Shown: positions 34,444 to 42,796, counted from the first letter of the stretch. The stretch is DNA of 42,799 nucleotides from an uncultured Clostridia bacterium (GCA_905235785.1 CAJOMP010000003.1:16578-59376), one strand, 5' to 3'. Program-made: numbers and translations. Notes: generated by a model not told the origin, from the letters alone.

Positions 34444-36963
34444 ATGAACAGAAAAGAAAACAGCGCGGAACTTACCGCCGAATTTCAGTCGACGCTCGAT
34501 AAAACAAAACTCATTAACGTAGAAGTCAACGCGGAAGTTAAAAAATCTTTTATCGCTTACGCAATGGCGGTCAATGTATCCCGCGCGATTCCCGATGTCA
34601 GGGACGGTATGAAACCTGTTCACAGGCGTATACTTTACGCTATGCACGAGGCGGGGCTTACGAGCGATAAAGCGTATAGAAAGTGCGCCAAAATCGTCGG
34701 TGACGTTTTAGGTAAATATCACCCGCACGGCGACAGTTCGGTTTACGACGCGCTCGTGCGTTTAGCGCAGGATTTTTCGATAAATTTCCCGCTCGTAGAC
34801 GGACACGGAAACTTCGGCTCGGTCGACGGCGACCCTGCGGCGGCTTACAGGTACACCGAAGCGCGTTTATCAAAACTTTCGGATGAAATGCTCCGCGAAA
34901 TCGATAAAGATACCGTCGATTTTTATCCCAACTTTGACGATACGGAAATGCAACCGGTCGTTTTGCCGTCGCGTTTTCCGAATATTCTCGTTAACGGTTC
35001 CGACGGTATCGCCGTCGGTATGGCGACGAATATTCCGCCGCATAATCTTGCAGAGTGTTTGAACGCCTGTATAGCGCTTATCGATAATCCCGATATAACC
35101 GTCGAAGAACTTATGGAATATATTCCCGCGCCTGATTATCCGACAGGCGGCGTTTTGATGGGCAGGGCGGGCATTAAGCAAGCCTATGCAACGGGCAGGG
35201 GCGGTTTTGTGTTGCGCGCAAAAACCGATATAGAAGAATTCAATAACGGCACGAGAGAACGCATTGTCGTTACGGAACTTCCGTATCAGGTCAATAAGGC
35301 GGTGCTTATCAAGACGATAGCCGACCTTGTTAAGGATAAGAGAATAGAAGGTATCAGCGATATTAAAGACGAATCCGACAGACACGGTATGCGCATGGTT
35401 ATCGACCTTAAAAAAGACGCTAACGCGCAAGTCGTTTTAAATACGTTGTTTAAGCACACTAACTTACAGGTAAAAGACGGTATAATTCTTCTCGCGCTCG
35501 TTGACGGCGAACCAAAAGTTTTAGGATTAAAAGAGATATTACAGCATTATATCGTGCACCAGAAAGCGGTAATTGTCAGAAGAACCAAATACGATCTTGC
35601 CAAAACCGAAGAACGCGAGCATATCGTAAAGGGTCTTGTTATCGCGCTTAACAATATCGACAGAGTAATAGAAATAATCAAACAGTCGGCGGATAAAAAC
35701 TCGGCGGCAAGCGCGCTTATGGAAGAATTTGAACTTTCGGACAAGCAGGCTAACGCTATACTTGAAATGAGATTACAGCGTTTAACGAGTATGGAAGTCG
35801 AGAAGTTAAAAGAAGAACTCGAAATGCTCGATAAAACGATAGCCGACTTAAAGGATATTCTCGCTAACGAGTGGCGCGTAAATGAGATAATAAAAGGCGA
35901 TATGGAAGAAATAAAATCAAAATATCCTTCGCCGAGAAAAACAGAACTTTCTTACGATTACGGAGATATCGATATAGCGGATATGATTCCCGTAGAAGAC
36001 GTCGTTGTAAGCCTTACGCATTTCGGCTATGTTAAACGTGTTCCTGTGTCCGAGTACAGAACGCAACGTCGCGGCGGCAGGGGCGTTACAGCGCATAAGC
36101 CCAAAGAAGAAGATTTTATAGAAAATATGTTCGTTACGTCCACGCACGACGATATTCTGTTCTTTACCGATAAAGGAAGAGTGTATAGCCTTAAATGTTT
36201 CTTTATTCCGGAAGCGCAAAGAATCGCGCGCGGCAGAGCGATCGTTAATCTTTTGCAACTTTCAGACGGCGAAAAAGTATGCGCTATGCTACCGCTTAAA
36301 AAGGATGCGCAAGGCTATATAGTTATGGCGACAAAGAGCGGACTTATCAAGAAGACTTCGCTCGAAGAGTACGCAAACATCAGAAAAGTCGGGAAAATTG
36401 CCATCAATATCCGTGAAAACGACGACCTTATATCCGTGGGTCTTACCAACGGTAATGATGAGATAATTATGGCGTCGAAAGAAGGTAAATGTATCAGGTT
36501 TAGCGAAAACGATGTTCGTGCGACGGGTAGGGATACAATGGGCGTCCGTGGTATGGATATAGCGGAAAGTGACGAACTTGTCGATATGTCGGTAATAAAG
36601 CCCGATTGCGTAGTGATTTCTATGACGGAAAACGGCTACGGCAAACGCTCTGATTTGGAAGATTACCGCTTGCAATCGCGCGGCGGCAAAGGCATAAAAG
36701 CGGGCGCGTTTACCGAAAAGACGGGCAAACTCGTAAGTCTTAAACTTGTTTCCGAAGACGAAGATCTTATGATTATATCCGAAAACGGCACGATTATAAA
36801 AGTCGCGTCCGACGACATCAGTAAGATAGGCAGGGCAACGCAGGGTGTTAAAGTAATGAGAATAGAAGATAGCAGAGTTTCAAGACTTGCTATTACGCCG
36901 AAATCCGAAGAAGAAATCGAAGAGAACGGCGAGAGTACAGAAGAACAAGAGCCTTCCGAATAA
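34444..36963 (+). CDS. gyrA: DNA gyrase subunit A
   Basis: The 839-residue protein is the DNA-cleaving subunit. The catalytic tyrosine is Tyr137 in [10 protein letters not shown]. The GyrA box QRRGGRG (541-547) marks it as gyrase rather than topoisomerase IV. The quinolone region reads [16 protein letters not shown], with Ser and Asp at the positions where resistance changes usually occur, so it looks wild type. Beta-pinwheel repeats fill the C-terminal domain, and the tail is acidic (Glu-rich). The frame is open to a TTG at 34420, but the ATG at 34444 follows AAAGGAG and starts the conserved region. Confidence 0.97.
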   Translation: MNRKENSAELTAEFQSTLDKTKLINVEVNAEVKKSFIAYAMAVNVSRAIPDVRDGMKPVHRRILYAMHEAGLTSDKAYRKCAKIVGDVLGKYHPHGDSSVYDALVRLAQDFSINFPLVDGHGNFGSVDGDPAAAYRYTEARLSKLSDEMLREIDKDTVDFYPNFDDTEMQPVVLPSRFPNILVNGSDGIAVGMATNIPPHNLAECLNACIALIDNPDITVEELMEYIPAPDYPTGGVLMGRAGIKQAYATGRGGFVLRAKTDIEEFNNGTRERIVVTELPYQVNKAVLIKTIADLVKDKRIEGISDIKDESDRHGMRMVIDLKKDANAQVVLNTLFKHTNLQVKDGIILLALVDGEPKVLGLKEILQHYIVHQKAVIVRRTKYDLAKTEEREHIVKGLVIALNNIDRVIEIIKQSADKNSAASALMEEFELSDKQANAILEMRLQRLTSMEVEKLKEELEMLDKTIADLKDILANEWRVNEIIKGDMEEIKSKYPSPRKTELSYDYGDIDIADMIPVEDVVVSLTHFGYVKRVPVSEYRTQRRGGRGVTAHKPKEEDFIENMFVTSTHDDILFFTDKGRVYSLKCFFIPEAQRIARGRAIVNLLQLSDGEKVCAMLPLKKDAQGYIVMATKSGLIKKTSLEEYANIRKVGKIAINIRENDDLISVGLTNGNDEIIMASKEGKCIRFSENDVRATGRDTMGVRGMDIAESDELVDMSVIKPDCVVISMTENGYGKRSDLEDYRLQSRGGKGIKAGAFTEKTGKLVSLKLVSEDEDLMIISENGTIIKVASDDISKIGRATQGVKVMRIEDSRVSRLAITPKSEEEIEENGESTEEQEPSE

Positions 36964-36985
36964 CAGTCATAAAAACAAATGGAAA

Positions 36986-37018
36986 AGCCGCCCCGCAACG
37001 TATTGTTGCGGGGCGGCT
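36986..37018. terminator. 14-bp GC hairpin between gyrA and the SIS gene
   Basis: AGCCGCCCCGCAAC (36986-36999) pairs with 37005-37018 around a 5-base loop. On the minus strand TTTT follows the stem directly, so it terminates the SIS gene well. On the plus strand it also ends the gyrase message. Confidence 0.75.
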
Positions 37019-37033
37019 GTTACGTTTGGTAAA

Positions 37034-38116
37034 TTATTTTGTGATTGTAACTTTATTCAACGCTCTCGGACTGTCCGGATTGTTGCCGATGGAGCAAGAA
37101 ATTTTGCAAGCGAGCATTTGCGCAAACAATGCGAACGCAAACATTGTTATTTCTTCTCCGAAAGAGAAATCGAAATACGCAACGTTTGCCGATTTGTAAT
37201 CTTCGGCGATTTTTTTGTCGTTGGTAACTACGATAACGGGCGCGGTCAGTTCGAGCATTTTATCGATACATTTTTTCTGATCCGCATATAATAAATCGGC
37301 AGTTTCTTTTGACGCTGTATTTTTAGCGCAATATATAAATACCGGCGTTTGTTCGTTGACCATAGCCATAGGCCCGTGATAAAAATCACTACCGGCGTAA
37401 CCTTTCATTTGAATATAGCAGGTTTCTTGAAGTTTTAAAGTGGCTTCGAGCGCGATAGAATATGTAATGCCGCGCGAGAGTACGAAGCCGCTTTTCATCC
37501 AGTTGAATTTGTCGGCAAATTGTGTTGTAATGTTGTCGATAACAGGGAAAACTGCGTCTACGCTATTTCCCAAACCGTCAATATCTTTAAGAAGAGTTTG
37601 GTTATCGGAAATTTCGGCGGCAAGCCATAAAAGGTTGAAAAGTTCTGCGCTAAATGTTTTTGTCGCAGCAACGCTTTTTTCTTCTTCCGCCGCGCAGAAT
37701 AGGTGATATTTCGCTTCTTTTGCCATAGGACTGTTTTCGTCGTTTGTAACCGCAATTGTTATAGCTCCTTGTTTGTTGCCGCGTTTTAATACTTCCAAAA
37801 CATCGGCGGCTTTTCCGCTCTGACTGCAACCTATAACAATACTGTCAGAATAGTCGATTTTGCCGTTATAAAGCGTTATAACGCTGGGCGCGGAAAGCCC
37901 GACCGTATAACGCGAGTTGCTTTCGAGAACATATTTAAAATAAATAAGAGCATGATCGCTTGTCCCGCGTGCCGCCGCTACGAAATTTGTGGCTTTGCTT
38001 GCTTTGATTTCGGTAACAAGTTTTTGCATTATCGTGTTGTTGGCTTGCTTAATTCTTGCGAAAATTTTAGGCGTTTCGCTTATTTCTTTCCACATTAGTG
38101 TGTCTTTATAGAACAT
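37034..38116 (-). CDS. SIS-domain sugar isomerase/deaminase (GlmS isomerase-domain-like)
   Basis: The 360-residue protein has two SIS domains. The first (about 30-165) has FVAAARGTSDHALIYFKY and IGCSQSGKAADVLE, followed by KSVAATKTFSAEL. The second (about 200-340) has VLSRGITYSIALEATLKLQE and GSDFYHGPMAMV. It lacks the glutaminase domain of GlmS, so it is not a full glucosamine-6-phosphate synthase. It probably isomerises or deaminates an amino-sugar or fructosamine phosphate, as AgaS and FrlB relatives do. AAGGAG lies 14 nt before the ATG, rather far. It is divergent from a sugar kinase and a mannose-6-phosphate isomerase, which supports a role in sugar-phosphate use. Confidence 0.85.
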   Translation of the reverse strand: MFYKDTLMWKEISETPKIFARIKQANNTIMQKLVTEIKASKATNFVAAARGTSDHALIYFKYVLESNSRYTVGLSAPSVITLYNGKIDYSDSIVIGCSQSGKAADVLEVLKRGNKQGAITIAVTNDENSPMAKEAKYHLFCAAEEEKSVAATKTFSAELFNLLWLAAEISDNQTLLKDIDGLGNSVDAVFPVIDNITTQFADKFNWMKSGFVLSRGITYSIALEATLKLQETCYIQMKGYAGSDFYHGPMAMVNEQTPVFIYCAKNTASKETADLLYADQKKCIDKMLELTAPVIVVTNDKKIAEDYKSANVAYFDFSFGEEITMFAFALFAQMLACKISCSIGNNPDSPRALNKVTITK

Positions 38117-38145
38117 ATTTTACAGAAAAACTCCTTTTTTTATAT

Positions 38146-38174
38146 ATTTTAACACCGTATAATTTTTTTGTCAA
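38146..38174 (-). promoter_or_regulatory. Promoter of the SIS-domain gene
   Basis: On the minus strand TTGACA (38174-38169) and TAAAAT (38151-38146) are 17 bp apart. This is a near-consensus promoter with a leader of about 25 nt. Confidence 0.75.
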
Positions 38175-38321
38175 CGAAAGCGATAACCGTAAAGCAATAA
38201 TATTGAATTTTAAAATCGTGTTTTTACTTTCTGCATCATTTTTAAAATTTTATATAATGATTAAATTGATAATACGTGATGCAAATACAATTAAACAATC
38301 AATAAAATGCTGTTATAACGC

Positions 38322-38350
38322 TTGATTAGATAATTTGTTTGTGATATAAT
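38322..38350 (+). promoter_or_regulatory. Promoter of the PfkB kinase-ManA operon
   Basis: TTGATT (38322-38327) and TATAAT (38345-38350) are 17 bp apart. The leader is about 90 nt long, with only a weak GGGG ribosome site before the ATG at 38450. Confidence 0.65.
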
Positions 38351-38449
38351 CAAAAAAGCGGTGTTCATTGACAAACTCATTAGAAAAGCGCCGCGCTTGA
38401 AAAGATTGTGAAAAGATTATTGATAAAAAATAAAATCGGGGCATAAAAA

Positions 38450-39331
38450 ATGATACTAAGTATAGGCGAAATACTCGCTGATATGGTCGGCGAGAGTAAT
38501 AAAGAAGGCTTAACCTTTAAGGCGTTCGTAGGTGGCGCGCCGTTTAACGTTGCGGTAAACGCCAAGCAGTCGGGCTCGAAAGTCGGGTTTATCAGTAGGA
38601 TAGGTAAAGATGTTATAGGGCGTTTTTGCTTATCGCAAGCGGAAAAATTCGGACTTGACAGCCTTAACCTGCAACAGGACGAAAATCGCAACACGACTAT
38701 AGCGTTTGTTACTCTTACCGACGGAGAAAGAGATTTTGCATTTAACCGCCACGATACTGCGGATTACAACATAGACTTTGACGAGATTGATTTCAAAAAA
38801 TACAATGACTTAAATATTATACAGTTAGGTTCTTTAATGTTGTCGGAAAACGCCGGTAAGGCTTTTGCCGAAAAGGTTGCTAAAAAGGCGAAAGAATTAA
38901 AAGTAAAACTATCTTTTGACCTTAATTTCAGGACGGATATATTCGGGGATTTTGAAAGCGCGAAAGCGGCGTATAAGCCGTATATAGAAAGCGCCGATAT
39001 ACTTAAATTTTCCGACGACGAACTGAAATTGTACACGGGCATAGAAGATATAAACGACGCGGTAAAGAGCATAGCGAGAGAAAATCAACTTATAACGATA
39101 ACTCTCGGTAGTCGCGGCAGTATGTATTACTATAACGGCAAAAGCGGTGTAGTACCTACCGAAAAAGTAAAACCCGTAGATACGACGGGCGCGGGCGACG
39201 CGTTTTTCGGAACTTTCCTTGCAAATATTGAAAACAAGGACTATACGGAAAATAATATTATAAGCGCAATGGAAAAAGCAAATAAAGCAGGAGCAAGGGC
39301 GACGCAGTTTTTAGGAGCGATTAAACTATGA
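38450..39331 (+). CDS. PfkB-family sugar kinase, probable fructokinase
   Basis: The 293-residue ribokinase-fold protein has the N-terminal substrate loop GGAPFNVAVNAKQSGSKVGFISRIGKD and the C-terminal catalytic signature DTTGAGDAFFGTF, with the catalytic Asp in GAGD. The GEILADMVGE start is typical of bacterial fructokinases of this family. It would phosphorylate fructose to fructose-6-phosphate, which the next gene's product, a mannose-6-phosphate isomerase, handles. The stop overlaps that gene as ATGA. Other hexose or nucleoside substrates remain possible. Confidence 0.9.
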   Translation: MILSIGEILADMVGESNKEGLTFKAFVGGAPFNVAVNAKQSGSKVGFISRIGKDVIGRFCLSQAEKFGLDSLNLQQDENRNTTIAFVTLTDGERDFAFNRHDTADYNIDFDEIDFKKYNDLNIIQLGSLMLSENAGKAFAEKVAKKAKELKVKLSFDLNFRTDIFGDFESAKAAYKPYIESADILKFSDDELKLYTGIEDINDAVKSIARENQLITITLGSRGSMYYYNGKSGVVPTEKVKPVDTTGAGDAFFGTFLANIENKDYTENNIISAMEKANKAGARATQFLGAIKL

Positions 39332-40401
39332 AAGATATAAAACAAATAGTAAAAGAGCCTATATTTTTTGAAAGGAACAGAGTTTACCGTATATATAAAG
39401 GCGGCAAACCGTATAAAGAGATATTTAACGACGGCTACGACGACGGAACTGACAATATGTTCCCCGAAGAGTGGGTAGCAAGTAAGGTTAAAGCGATAAA
39501 TCCCAAGTATTTCGGAAAAAGAGACGGGGTATCGGTAATAAAAGGTACTGACATATTTTTCGACGATTTACTCGCCGAGTATAAAGCCGAACTGTTAGGC
39601 GACAGAAAATACGACTGTCTAGTAAAGTTTTTGGACAGTGCGGTAAGACTACCGTTTCAAGTTCACCCGACGAAAGATTTTTCGAGAAAGTATTTTAACA
39701 GCGAATACGGAAAGACGGAAGCGTGGCTTGTGGTAGCAACACGCCCCAACGCAAAACTTTATTTCGGATTTAAGGATAAGATAACTAAAGAACAACTCTC
39801 CGAACTTGAAGAGCGTAGCGAAGTAGAAAAGGACATAATGGGCAATCTTTTGCAAGGGGTAGAAGTAAAGACGGGGGACGTGTGGATTATAAAGGCGGGA
39901 TTGATACACGCGATAGGCGCAGGGTGTACGATAATAGAGGTGCAAGAACCTACGGACTTTACCATACAACCGGAACGCTGGTGCAATGATTATCATATAT
40001 CTTATGAAGAAGAATACATAGGACTTGACAAAAACACGGCGCTTGACGCGATAAATTACGATATTTACGGAAACGCGGCGCAAGAGTTTGCAAAAGTAAG
40101 TCCGAAAGTGGAGATAGATACGGATAATTACAAAAAAGAAAATCTTATAACTTACGAAGATACTCCTTGTTTTGCGGAGAACAGACACATTTTAAGTAAG
40201 TGCGGAAAATTCGTAATGGACTACGCGCCCGCAGTATATATCTGCTTAAACGGGAACGCGAAGATAACGGGCGAAAATTACGAAAAGGAGATAAAACGCG
40301 GCGATTACTTCTATTTGCCTTATATAGCGGAAGGAAAGTTTACGATTTCAACCGACACGCAAGCGGAAATAATAGAGTGTTTGCCAAGTAAACAAAAATA
40401 A
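39328..40401 (+). CDS. Class I mannose-6-phosphate isomerase-like protein
   Basis: The 357-residue cupin-fold enzyme shows LPFQVHPTKDFSRKYF, the Gln-x-His zinc pair, followed by GKTEAWLV with its Glu ligand. Later come WIIKAGLIHAIGAGCTIIEVQEPTDFT with the His ligand and a C-terminal cupin half. The family interconverts mannose-6-phosphate and fructose-6-phosphate. It is coupled to the fructokinase-like gene. The long N-terminal segment before the zinc site is usual for this Firmicutes subgroup. Confidence 0.88.
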   Translation: MKDIKQIVKEPIFFERNRVYRIYKGGKPYKEIFNDGYDDGTDNMFPEEWVASKVKAINPKYFGKRDGVSVIKGTDIFFDDLLAEYKAELLGDRKYDCLVKFLDSAVRLPFQVHPTKDFSRKYFNSEYGKTEAWLVVATRPNAKLYFGFKDKITKEQLSELEERSEVEKDIMGNLLQGVEVKTGDVWIIKAGLIHAIGAGCTIIEVQEPTDFTIQPERWCNDYHISYEEEYIGLDKNTALDAINYDIYGNAAQEFAKVSPKVEIDTDNYKKENLITYEDTPCFAENRHILSKCGKFVMDYAPAVYICLNGNAKITGENYEKEIKRGDYFYLPYIAEGKFTISTDTQAEIIECLPSKQK

Positions 40402-40418
40402 ATATTTAAGAATTAACC

Positions 40419-40451
40419 AAAAAGCCATCAGAAAATTACTGATGGCTTTTT
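40419..40451. terminator. Bidirectional rho-independent terminator after manA-like gene
   Basis: AAAAAGCCATCAG pairs with CTGATGGCTTTTT around a short loop. T runs are present for both directions. On the minus strand it follows the 40455 copy of the tRNA-Tyr 3' end directly, as a tRNA terminator would. Confidence 0.9.
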
Positions 40452-40454
40452 AAT

Positions 40455-40471
40455 TGGTGGAAGGGGTGGAT
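40455..40471 (-). repeat. Partial tRNA-Tyr 3' end, one base shorter (outer att remnant)
   Basis: TGGTGGAAGGGGTGGAT matches the 3' terminal part of tRNA-Tyr (42513-42530), including the encoded CCA, except that one G of the G run is missing. On the minus strand it is followed by a terminator. It looks like the scar of an older integration at the same tRNA. Confidence 0.7.
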
Positions 40472-40596
40472 GCTGCGCGTAAGGCGCAGGACTAAGCCCG
40501 TCAAGGATTGTCCGTCATATGACGACCGAAGCACCGAACGGTGTTTCTCACACATCCCCATACAAAATAACGCCGATATAAAAGTATCGACGTTAT
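40472..40596. other. Hairpin-rich segment between two tRNA 3'-end copies
   Basis: This stretch of about 125 bp is far more GC-rich than its flanks and packed with short inverted repeats: CTGCGC/GCGCAG near 40473-40490, GGAC...GTCC (about 40489-40513), CGTCATATGACG (about 40513-40524) and CACCG-AA-CGGTG (about 40532-40543). Near its right end, CACACATCCCC could pair with the GGGGTGGATG overlapping the left copy, so the whole could fold as one unit. It ends with an AAAATAACG/CGTTATTTT hairpin (40564-40599). No tRNA, tmRNA or SRP signature fits. Confidence 0.45.
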
Positions 40597-40599
40597 TTT
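40564..40599 (-). terminator. Hairpin beyond the inner tRNA 3'-end copy
   Basis: AAAATAACG (40564-40572) pairs with CGTTATTTT (40591-40599), with an inner GATA/TATC pair. On the minus strand it begins at the CCA end of the 40597 copy, where the terminator of an ancestral tRNA-Tyr gene would be expected. Confidence 0.5.
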
Positions 40600-40616
40600 G
40601 GTGGAAGGGGGTGGAT
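40597..40616 (-). repeat. Left attachment site: exact 20-bp copy of tRNA-Tyr 3' end
   Basis: TTTGGTGGAAGGGGGTGGAT is identical to 42511-42530, which covers the CCA, the acceptor 3' strand and part of the T arm of tRNA-Tyr. The two copies lie 1,914 bp apart in direct orientation. This is the expected product of site-specific integration into a tRNA 3' end. Confidence 0.85.
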
Positions 40617-40800
40617 ATTTAATAATACAATATATTGTATATTTATAAACCGTGCTAAGCACAATAACTTGTGGATTTTTGTTTTTTATAACATTTTTAT
40701 AATATTTTGACCTTAAAAATCCATAATTGAAGAACTGTTTTATTTAGTTATAGGTTATTTAAGTAGTTATAAAAATTTGCAAGCAGATAAAAAATAATTG

Positions 40801-40828
40801 TTGCAAGCGTATATTTTTGTGGTATAAT
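40801..40828 (+). promoter_or_regulatory. Promoter of the element's gene pair
   Basis: TTGCAA (40801-40806) and TATAAT (40823-40828) are 16 bp apart, with TGTGG before the -10 box. A GAGGAAA ribosome site precedes the ATG at 40868. Confidence 0.65.
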
Positions 40829-40867
40829 ATAGTTGCAGGAAATAAAATGAACTAATGAGGAAATAAA

Positions 40868-41104
40868 ATGTCAGTAGCATTAAAGAAAGGAGATCGTCAA
40901 ACATATTATAATGCTTTGGTAAAAATTATGTCTGAAAATAATAAAAATAATAATTTTTACGAATACAAGAAAAAAGTAATTGCGTGTATGATTGATATGG
41001 GTGCCACCGATAATGATTGTTCCTTATTAACGGATGAAATGATTTTAAATGGCATAAATAATAATTGGGAACCGGAGAGCGTGGCGTGGGCGATTTTACA
41101 GTAA
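40868..41104 (+). CDS. Small 78-residue protein of unknown function in the element
   Basis: I do not recognise this protein. It is Lys- and Asn-rich at the start, appears all-helical and ends NNWEPESVAWAILQ. It has its own promoter and a GAGG ribosome site, so it is likely expressed. Its last 19 bases overlap the start of the next gene, a sign of translational coupling. A small helical protein coupled to a larger enzyme-like partner recalls toxin-antitoxin or immunity pairs, but nothing in the sequence proves it. Codon use is AT-rich, unlike the chromosome around it. Confidence 0.65.
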   Translation: MSVALKKGDRQTYYNALVKIMSENNKNNNFYEYKKKVIACMIDMGATDNDCSLLTDEMILNGINNNWEPESVAWAILQ

Positions 41105-41694
41105 GTGATTCTTTGCTTCGTGCATTTAAAGATAAAAAAATTGACTTTGTTGAATTACAAATTTCTGATGCTAATACATTTTATAATTCAATTTCCGAAG
41201 CCAAAAAAGTAAACATATTTGGTCCTTTTGTTGAACGACATACGAAGTCAGACTATGACAAAATGAAATTGTTTACTACATTGGACAATAGCGCGGGTAT
41301 AGCAATAACATTTGAAGGGAATATTGTCTCTGTGTTTAGTAAGGGCTTGCATAAAGGAGTATTAAAATCTTTAATGCCTATTGCTCTTTCTCAAGGTGGT
41401 ATAAAACTCGATAACTATAATAGCGAAAGATTATCTGCTATGTATGCTGATTTTGGCTTTATTCCAATATCTAAAACTGCTTTTGATAAGAATTTTGCCC
41501 CACAAGATTGGGATTATGAAAAATTTGGTTGTCCAGATATTGTTTTTTGGATTCACAATGGAGATAGTGCTGAGTCTGTAATTTATAAATTCGGTGAATA
41601 TAAAGTTGATATGAAAAGCGTTAAAGAATGTCCAACATATGAAGAGGCAGAGAGATTTAGAGACGATATATTAAAATTATTAAAGGAACGTTAA
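41086..41694 (+). CDS. GNAT-like acyltransferase-fold protein, phage or toxin type (tentative)
   Basis: The 202-residue protein has a central segment GIAITFEGNIVSVFSKG, a helix beginning LKSLMPIALSQGG, then SERLSAMYADFGFIPISK and APQDWDYEKFGCPDIVFWIHNG. The strand-helix-strand order with a Y-x-DFGF turn resembles GNAT-type domains found in phage and polymorphic-toxin proteins. A clear acetyl-CoA loop is not seen, so the call is tentative. The frame is open from a TTG at 41065, but the GTG at 41086 has GGAG 8 nt ahead and is preferred. It ends in a terminator that overlaps its stop codon. Confidence 0.55.
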   Translation: MGDFTVSDSLLRAFKDKKIDFVELQISDANTFYNSISEAKKVNIFGPFVERHTKSDYDKMKLFTTLDNSAGIAITFEGNIVSVFSKGLHKGVLKSLMPIALSQGGIKLDNYNSERLSAMYADFGFIPISKTAFDKNFAPQDWDYEKFGCPDIVFWIHNGDSAESVIYKFGEYKVDMKSVKECPTYEEAERFRDDILKLLKER

Positions 41695-41709
41695 CTCGTT
41701 CCTTTTATT
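41682..41709 (+). terminator. Terminator overlapping the stop codon of the GNAT-like gene
   Basis: AAAGGAACG (41682-41690) pairs with CGTTCCTTT (41697-41705) around a 6-base loop that contains the TAA stop. TATTT follows. Confidence 0.8.
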
Positions 41710-41778
41710 TCCGGCGAGATGTGATTATTTAATTTATCTGATTCTATGCAACGGTTATTATGGTGATAAAAGAAACTG

Positions 41779-41863
41779 ACGGAAGAATATGCAAACGTTT
41801 TAGCCTTGCGTCTTAAAATACGGGATAAAACATACATAGAAGTGTATGAAGAAAATATCTAAA
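41779..41863 (+). pseudogene. Short coding remnant without a start
   Basis: A frame starting after stops near 41763-41768 encodes about 28 residues, LTEEYANVLALRLKIRDKT and then YIEVYEENI, before a TAA. It has no start codon or ribosome site. The composition is protein-like and it lies just ahead of the degraded regulator, so it is probably a leftover of a longer gene. Confidence 0.3.
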
Positions 41864-41874
41864 TAGAGTTGACA

Positions 41875-41979
41875 ATGAATAACTTAATATTAGAAGCACA
41901 AGTTTTCAAAGAAGGTGTCACACTTGCAGAAGTTTTAGAAAAAGGTAAGACGATTATCGAAAATTTTACATCTAAATAA
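41875..41979 (+). CDS. Tiny 34-residue frame ahead of the XRE pseudogene
   Basis: The frame starts MNNLILEAQVFKEGVTLAEV and ends in TAA. That stop overlaps the ATG of the degraded XRE gene as TAATG, which suggests a former operon. No good ribosome site is seen. It may be a truncated gene rather than a functional peptide. Confidence 0.35.
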   Translation: MNNLILEAQVFKEGVTLAEVLEKGKTIIENFTSK

Positions 41980-42302
41980 TGCAATAATATTTTTTCAAGT
42001 CGTTTACGCCGTCTGCGCTTTAACAAAGGGCTTAACGCTTCGGAATTGGCAAAAGGAACGGGGTTAAGCCTTACAGCAATTTTAGGCGCTATAAAGACGG
42101 CTCGCAAGTGCTGAAGATGGATTCACTTATAAAACTCGCTAATTTCTTTAATGTAAGTTTGGACTACTTGGCAGGCAGGACGGATTTACGCCGTTTGCCC
42201 GATAACGAACAATTATGTTTACTTGAAAATAAATTGCTTGAATTAGGCGGATTTGCCGAACAGTTCCGCCAAGAATTATCAACACGCGACAGCGACGACT
42301 AA
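41979..42302 (+). pseudogene. Frameshifted XRE-family regulator
   Basis: An XRE helix-turn-helix gene is split over frames. The ATG at 41979 is followed by one extra C; removing it gives MNNIFSSRLRRLRFNKGLNAS, then ELAKGTGLSLTAI. A second shift near 42080-42090 is needed to continue into RYKDGSQVLKMDSLIKLANF and FNVSLDYLAGRTD, the classic end of the domain. The remaining tail runs to TAA at 42300-42302. Two frameshifts in one short gene indicate loss of function, unless an uncorrected sequencing error is involved. Confidence 0.75.
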
Positions 42303-42458
42303 AACTTTGCTTATACGCTTTTGTTTCTCCATATGTTCTTCTTTGGGGAAATCGCTCTTATGTAAGTAGGGGCGGTTTTTTATAAAATACAAATTTTTTA
42401 TAACAAAAAATATAACAAATTGCAAAAAACACAGCAAAATAGGGCATAATAAAACAAT

Positions 42459-42484
42459 AAAAAACGCCACTTTTTAAGCGTTTT
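42459..42484 (-). terminator. Terminator downstream of the tRNA cluster
   Basis: On the minus strand AAAACGC (42484-42478) pairs with GCGTTTT (42467-42461), followed by TTATTG. It lies about 30 nt past the tRNA-Tyr CCA end and inside the inserted element. Confidence 0.65.
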
Positions 42485-42512
42485 AGGCTAAAAAATAGCG
42501 TTTTTCTGTGTT

Positions 42513-42597
<85 letters not shown>

Positions 42598-42625
42598 GTA
42601 TATTAAGTTTAATAGGGGATACGAT

Positions 42626-42701
42626 TGGAGCTGGTGACTGGAATCGAACCCGCAACCTGCTGATTACAAATCAGCTGCTCTGCCAGTTGAGCTACACCAG
42701 C
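42626..42701 (-). tRNA. tRNA-Thr (anticodon TGT)
   Basis: The acceptor GCTGGTG (42701-42695) pairs with CACCAGC, followed by discriminator T and an encoded CCA. The anticodon stem-loop CTGATTTGTAATCAG gives TGT, and the T arm contains GGTTCGATTCC. It is 76 nt long and the middle gene of the cluster. Confidence 0.96.
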
Positions 42702-42720
42702 AAAGGTGCGTAAAAACTTT

Positions 42721-42796
42721 TGGTGCCTCGGGGCGGAGTCGAACCACCGACACAGGGATTTTCAGTCCCTTGCTCTACCTGCTGAGCTACCGAGGC
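42721..42796 (-). tRNA. tRNA-Phe (anticodon GAA)
   Basis: The acceptor GCCTCGG (42796-42790) pairs with CCGAGGC, followed by A and an encoded CCA at 42723-42721. The anticodon stem-loop GGGACTGAAAATCCC gives GAA. It is complete inside the window and is the first of the three tRNAs in transcription order as far as visible. Confidence 0.96.

Larger units (their letters stand above)
38117..38449. other. 333-bp divergent intergenic region with two promoters
   Basis: This AT-rich region holds a minus-strand promoter for the SIS gene (38146-38174) and a plus-strand promoter for the kinase (38322-38350), facing away from each other. A short AAGCG/CGCTT hairpin lies in the kinase leader near 38387-38400. 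I see no open frame of note and no known riboswitch. Confidence 0.7.
40402..40867. other. 466-bp non-coding junction region
   Basis: This gap holds a terminator, two partial copies of the tRNA-Tyr 3' end, a hairpin-rich GC segment between them and then an AT-rich left arm of the inserted element. The left arm carries perfect palindromes ATACAATATATTGTAT (40625-40640) and GTGCTAAGCAC (40652-40662) and a TGGATTTTT/AAAAATCCA inverted repeat (40672-40723). A promoter for the 40868 gene lies at 40801-40828. No gene is seen. Confidence 0.7.

Noticed and set aside
37034-38116. Full GlmS (glucosamine-6-phosphate synthase)
   Set aside because: Only the two SIS domains are present; there is no N-terminal glutaminase with a catalytic Cys.
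40472-40596. A degenerate tRNA or tmRNA
   Set aside because: It has no anticodon arm, no T-loop GGTTCGA and no tmRNA tag region; only the terminal tRNA-Tyr fragments beside it match a tRNA.
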